DNA of 64,000 nt from Candidatus Blochmanniella camponoti. Its GTDB lineage: Bacteria; Pseudomonadota; Gammaproteobacteria; Enterobacterales; Enterobacteriaceae. The notes below the pieces were generated by a model. That model was not told where the DNA came from and searched no databases. It saw nothing but the letters and a program-made list of their open reading frames with translations. This document shows, piece after piece, positions 59,417 to 64,000 of the stretch. Position 1 is the first letter of the stretch. Every line of letters begins with the position of its first letter. A program made the position numbers and the translations under genes. The stretch spans positions 248,001 to 312,000 of the forward strand of contig NZ_CP097751.1 of NCBI RefSeq assembly GCF_023585825.1. The letters are read 5' to 3'.

Positions 59417-61365
59417 TCAACATACTTTTAAACAATCTATCGGCAATTCATTAACAAATCTAGATGGTAATTGAATGACCGTCTCTTTTCCGTAAATATA
59501 ACGAGTTTCTGAATAACTAATTGTTAATTTATGCATAGCACGTGTGATGCCAACATAAATTAATCTACGTTCTTCTTCTAATAATTCTTTGTTAGTTAAA
59601 GAAACATAATTTGAACAAATCCCTTCTTCTAAGCCTATAATAAATACTTGGGAAAATTCTAATCCTTTTGAAGCATGTAACGTCATGAGTTGTACCGCAT
59701 CTGAATAAGTATTAAATAAATTTTCTTCAAATTCTAAAGAAATATACGATAAAAATTGTTGTAATAGATATGTATTTACTGTTGATGCTGATAGAATACT
59801 GTATTGCTTACTCATTGCTATAAACTCTTCAATACTTTGTATGCGTTCATAATATGTTGGTATTGATATATTTTTTATACATATTCCATAATCCGACTTG
59901 CCTAATAATATAAAAAATTTGTTCATGCAAGGACAATGCGATGGGAATTTGATTTTTTAAGGAATCTATCAATATAATAAATTGTTTTAGAGCAATAGCA
60001 GATCTTCCTTTAATAATTTTTTTATTTGAAATAAATAAGCTACTTTCCCACAAACTTAAGTGATTTAAATTAGCGTATTTGTTAATAACTTCTAAAGTGC
60101 GTTGACCAATTCCTCTATTAGGGGTATTAATGATTCGCATATAAGCAGTATCATTATTCTGATTAATAATAAATTTTAAATAAGCTATAATATCTCTAAT
60201 TTCTTTGCGTTCAAAAAATCCTATTCCTCCATATATGTGATAAGGTATATTTTTTTAATAAAATTTCTTCTAATAAACGAGATTGAAAGTTATTTCGATA
60301 TAAAACAGCGCACTCATTTAGCAAACCATGTCGTTTTTTTTTCCAATCTATTAGATTATTTGCTACGAACATAGCTTCATCTATTACATTTAAAGCACAA
60401 TAAAGGGAAATAGCATCTCCTTTATTGTTACATGTCCATAAATTTTTCTTAAAACGTGTGTCATTTTTACAAATGAGAGTATTGGCAGCTCTTAAAATAT
60501 TATTAGTAGAGCGATAATTCTGTTCTAATGTAATAATCCGTACACGTGTAAAATCTTCTAAAAATCGTTGAAAATTTTTTACTTGCGCTCCTCTCCAACC
60601 ATAAATAGATTGATCATCATCGCCAACAATCATTAAATTATTATTTTTTCCTGATAAAAGGCATAACCAAGCATATTGAACCGTATTAGTATCTTGAAAT
60701 TCATCCACTAAAATATTAACAAATCGTTTTTGATAATAATGTAAAATATTCGGATAATTTAAACATAACATATATACGCGTTTCAATAATTCATTAAAAT
60801 CTATTAATCCAGAACGATTACATATGTCTTGATAAGACTGATAAATTCGGAACCATGTCATTTTTATTGAATTGCTATTAATATTTATATTTGGAATATC
60901 TGGAATCTTATTTTTTCTCACGATTGATATAATGCATAGCTTGATATACGCCATACTTGTTCTCATTTAAGTTAAGTGAGCGCATTAATTGTTTCAAAAG
61001 TTGAATTTGATCGTTGTTATCGAGGATTTGAAAATTTTTTGGTAAATTTGCATCTACGTAATGAGCACGTAGTAACCGATTTGCTAATCCATGAAAAGTA
61101 TTAATCCATAAATCACTTTTTTTTGAACACCAATTAAAGATTGTATACGATTTCGCATGACTGAAGCAGCTTTATTCGTAAAAGTAATCGCCATTATTGA
61201 CCATGGTGTATATTTTTTTACTAATTGTAACCAGAGAATGCGATTAACTAATACTCGAGTTTTTCCGCTACCAGCTCCAGATAACACCAATATATTTTGA
61301 TCATTAGAAGTTACCGCTTCTTGCTGTTTATCATTTAGTTGATCAAGAATGTCATAAACATTCAT
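59417..61365 (-). pseudogene. uvrD: DNA helicase II (UvrD) broken by four frameshifts at poly(A) tracts
   Basis: The helicase of nucleotide-excision and mismatch repair. All superfamily 1 motifs remain readable but lie in different frames: [85 protein letters not shown] and [11 protein letters not shown]. Frame changes fall at coding-strand A-runs 61117-61124 (8 A, needs one more), 60911-60916 (6 A, one fewer), 60250-60256 (7 A, one fewer) and 59871-59876 (6 A, one fewer). The C-terminus stops after LPIDCLKVC, about 80 residues short of E. coli. It is either a young pseudogene or partly rescued by polymerase slippage. Confidence 0.9.
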
Positions 61366-61428
61366 AAAACAGATAACACATAGTAAATAATTGTTTATAG
61401 ATATATGAATTCAACACAACTATTAACA

Positions 61429-62145
61429 TTATAATAAATATGTTAATGATGTTAATTTTGAAATTTTCAAATGTGGTAACAGTGTTGCATCAATTGAATA
61501 AAATTGATTTAAGTTATATTGACTAATCCAACAAGCCTGCATCCCAGCATGTATTGCTCCTTTTATATCTGTATTCAAGTCATCTCCTACATGTAGGATA
61601 TTTTTACAAGATATTCCAAAACGCTTAGAAGCTAAATAATACATATCTTTATAAGGTTTAGCGCGACCATTAATTCCAGCACGTAGTACATCTTGAAAAT
61701 ATTGTTGTAGTCCACAAGAAATAGGATTCGCATTGCCATTAGTGATTGCAATTAATGGCCATTTAGAACTTAATGCCGATAACACATTATGTGTACTAAG
61801 AGAAATATCGATTTTGTTGCGCCAATGTATAATAATTTCCATAGCGTAATCAGCGCCTAATTGTGCTTCATTTTTAGTTAATCCTGATTGTAATAAAATT
61901 ATCTTTAAAGATTTCCAACGCCAATAATTTACGTCATGACAAATATTTGGTTCTATAAATTGAAGCATTTTACGCGATTGATAATAATCCCTATTTTGTA
62001 TTTTAGATAATGCAGGATGATATTGTTGCAAAAACAATATTGACTTTTCTTCAGCCCGATTTATTACTGGATAATTATCGTATAATGTGTTATCTAAATC
62101 TAAAGTTATAGCATGAAAAGGCTGTAATGTACGGTAAACATGCAT
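61429..62145 (-). CDS. yigB: HAD-superfamily phosphatase YigB (FMN phosphatase)
   Basis: The E. coli ortholog dephosphorylates FMN and other phosphates. The catalytic aspartates are in TLDLDNTLYDNYPVI. Motif II is AITNGNAN, and motif III/IV includes GRAKPYKDMYYLA and HVGDDLNTDIKGA. Length 238, the same as E. coli. AAAGG precedes the ATG. xerC, which separates yigB from dapF in E. coli, is lost. Confidence 0.93.
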   Translation of the reverse strand: MHVYRTLQPFHAITLDLDNTLYDNYPVINRAEEKSILFLQQYHPALSKIQNRDYYQSRKMLQFIEPNICHDVNYWRWKSLKIILLQSGLTKNEAQLGADYAMEIIIHWRNKIDISLSTHNVLSALSSKWPLIAITNGNANPISCGLQQYFQDVLRAGINGRAKPYKDMYYLASKRFGISCKNILHVGDDLNTDIKGAIHAGMQACWISQYNLNQFYSIDATLLPHLKISKLTSLTYLL

Positions 62146-62314
62146 AATTTATACCTTTAATATCATTAAATTACAATCGTTATTTTTTCAATGAAATATT
62201 TATATCATCACTACATTATATTCATATAATGCATAAAAATTAAATACTAAATAAAGTTTCAATATAAAATGTGTGAGTTAAAAACAATAACATTATGGTA
62301 GATATATTGTATGT

Positions 62315-63139
62315 TTATAAATTAATGTATCCATCATATACATAAGATGTTGATCCAGACATATACAATGCATTATTTGCCCCTTTCCAATTTACTGATA
62401 TAGTACCTCCAGGCAAGCTTACGTTTACTGATTCATATAATAACCCCTGTTGAATACCTACGGCGACTGCCGCGCAGGCGGCAGTTCCGCAAGATTGAGT
62501 TTCTCCCACACCGCGCTCATACACTCGTAATCGAATATTATTACAGTTAATAATTTGCATGAAACTTACATTGACTCGTTCTGGAAAACAATGATGATCT
62601 TCTAATGCCGATCCTAATGAAGTAACTTGGATATTTTCTATTTTTTCTACTAAAATAATACAATGAGGATTACCCATAGATACTACACCGCATAGTATTA
62701 CTTGTGTAGGTAAAAATAAAATATAAGTTTTTTGATATTGTGATGTATAAAACGGAATAAGTTTTGGATCAAAAATAGGTGATCCCATATTAACAGATAC
62801 GCGATTGTTACTCATAATAGATAGTATTATATGATTAGCGCGAGTACTAATATGAATGTTTTGTTTATTAGTTAATTTTTTTAAGCAGACAAATTGCGCA
62901 ACACAACGTATACCATTACCACATTGACTTACTTCCGTTCCGTCCGCATTATAAATTCGACAATGAAAATCTATTGTTGGATCATAAGGAGGTTCTACTA
63001 TTAACAATTGATCAAAGCCAACTCCATAATATCGATTTGATAAATATCTGATGTTTTCAGAAGTAAGATGTATATTTTGAGTGATAGCATCTATGATGAC
63101 AAAGTCATTACCCAACCCGTTCATTTTGGTAAATCGCAT
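62315..63139 (-). CDS. dapF: Diaminopimelate epimerase
   Basis: Converts LL-DAP to meso-DAP for peptidoglycan and lysine. The two catalytic cysteines are Cys73 in SQCGNGIRC and the one in TQSCGTAACAAVAVG (E. coli reads CGSGA there). FTKMNGLGNDF and SMGNPHC are intact. ATG 63137-63139 has GAGGAAGG upstream and gives 274 residues exactly as in E. coli; an ATG seven codons upstream is rejected. Works with asd in the same pathway. Confidence 0.97.
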   Translation of the reverse strand: MRFTKMNGLGNDFVIIDAITQNIHLTSENIRYLSNRYYGVGFDQLLIVEPPYDPTIDFHCRIYNADGTEVSQCGNGIRCVAQFVCLKKLTNKQNIHISTRANHIILSIMSNNRVSVNMGSPIFDPKLIPFYTSQYQKTYILFLPTQVILCGVVSMGNPHCIILVEKIENIQVTSLGSALEDHHCFPERVNVSFMQIINCNNIRLRVYERGVGETQSCGTAACAAVAVGIQQGLLYESVNVSLPGGTISVNWKGANNALYMSGSTSYVYDGYINL

Positions 63140-63365
63140 ACCTTCCTCGCATAACATCACGCATCACTGAGCTTTGTAAATGGTTTTAATGTTTTATTAT
63201 ACTCAACTATTATTGATTGTATTATATTTATTGCAACATCTGAAAGAAATGCAAATACCGTTGATTACATTGTAAAATAGAATACATAAAGAATTTTACT
63301 TATATCATAGCACAAAGAACAAGCTCATTCTTTTTAGAAAATATTTTTTTTGGATGATAACAAAT

Positions 63366-63393
63366 AAAAAAATGATTACATCCGTGTAATCAT
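63366..63393 (-). terminator. Intrinsic terminator on the minus strand
   Basis: On the minus strand, ATGATTACA, loop CGGA and TGTAATCAT form a perfect 9-bp stem (63393-63372) followed directly by six T. This is the clearest terminator in the window. It would stop a transcript entering from above 63400, where no gene is visible. Confidence 0.65.
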
Positions 63394-63539
63394 CATAACA
63401 CCTTCGCAAAAAAAATACTTTATAATGTTTATCTTTTTAATTATTTATTTGAATTTTATAAATTTTATATAATAACTAATATATCTATTGAAATTAATTT
63501 TTATTATCATAATAATGTTTATCATCAGTAATGATCAAT

Positions 63540-63613
63540 AAAGGTATGCTCTTATTTAAAACAAGAATATCACTGTTTATAACAGTACAGTTTTTTATAA
63601 AAAAGCATCCTTT
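63540..63613. other. Possible structured RNA or long imperfect hairpin
   Basis: AAAGGTATGCT (63540-63550) can pair with AGCATCCTTT (63604-63613), about ten pairs with one bulge. The interior holds a smaller hairpin ACTGTT/AACAGT. On the minus strand it lies about 150 bases before the terminator at 63366-63393. It resembles no known RNA. Confidence 0.2.
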
Positions 63614-64000
63614 TAAACTATTACAACAAAAATGATAATACTTAAATAACTAAAAAATACCGAATAATCTATATGCATAGATTATTAATACTTGTTACCT
63701 TCTTTGTTTTCATCAATAATTAAAGTATCGCATGTAAATAAATGAAATTAATTTTGTAATTAATAATAATCAAACCATTTTATACAAAATTTTTTATTTT
63801 CAATATTTATAAAAACATAATAAAAAATTTAAATTTTAAATGGGATAATATTTAAATACTATAAATAATAATATACAAAGAGAACTTTTTTCTATACTTT
63901 ATCGAAGAAATATTTATTTAAATATTAATTTTTAAAATATCAAAATACTATGATTTTATACGATATACAATATCGTCACAAAACTACTGATGATTTGCCT

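Larger units (their letters stand above)
63140..64000. other. Non-coding stretch upstream of dapF to window edge
   Basis: About 860 AT-rich bases without a recognisable gene. It contains a minus-strand intrinsic terminator (63366-63393) and a longer imperfect stem region (63540-63613). E. coli has lptM and cyaY upstream of dapF; neither is seen. Confidence 0.6.

Overview
The window is a strongly AT-rich, gammaproteobacterial, Enterobacterales-type chromosome segment. Intergenic regions are long and decayed, almost every protein is an ortholog of an E. coli housekeeping gene, and many E. coli neighbours are missing. This is the signature of a reduced obligate insect endosymbiont. Gene content fits the Candidatus Blochmannia (carpenter-ant) group best: essential-nutrient pathways are retained, gene order is close to E. 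coli, and there is a single ssrA and a 16S-tRNA-Glu-23S operon. The genus is an inference from gene content and order, not from a database search. No phage, insertion sequence, CRISPR array or defence system is seen.

Layout. Positions 1-21400 follow the E. coli 57-59 minute region: ispG (cut by the window edge), rlmN, ndk, iscS, suhB, glyA, tadA, acpS, pdxJ, rnc, lepB, lepA, ung, grpE, nadK, bamE, ratA, smpB, ssrA, an SMR transporter (emrE) and pssA. Positions 21416-26465 hold an rRNA operon on the minus strand (16S, tRNA-Glu, 23S). Processing stems and boxA elements are visible; no 5S gene is seen. Positions 26896-37428 hold purH, rpoC and rpoB. Positions 37685-45776 are one continuous minus-strand translation and transcription block: rpsL, rpsG, fusA, tuf, secE, nusG, rplK, rplA, rplJ, rplL, then rpoB and rpoC. 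Positions 47509-56696 follow the E. coli 75-77 minute region: pabA, trpS, rpe, aroB, aroK, nfuA, asd, yhgN. Positions 56809-63139 follow the 86 minute region: yigL, corA, a fragmented uvrD, yigB, dapF.

How the genes work together. The core is ribosome and RNA polymerase production, tRNA and rRNA maturation (rnc, tadA, rlmN), trans-translation (smpB, ssrA) and protein export (secE, lepB). Around it are nutritional genes: shikimate steps (aroB, aroK), the DAP/lysine branch (asd, dapF), folate (pabA, glyA), PLP (pdxJ), IMP (purH), NADP (nadK), isoprenoids (ispG) and Fe-S maturation (iscS, nfuA).

Main oddities. The uvrD gene is split by four frameshifts, each placed at a poly(A) tract. SuhB has lost most of its inositol-phosphatase metal ligands but is still intact, and boxA sites and nusG are retained. 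IscS lacks its C-terminal tail and has no isc neighbours. Two replicon junctions lie inside ancestral repeats (the rrn operon, and tuf). Several long, perfect inverted repeats sit in intergenic DNA, the longest being a 28-bp stem between asd and yhgN. I found no convincing new multi-gene system.
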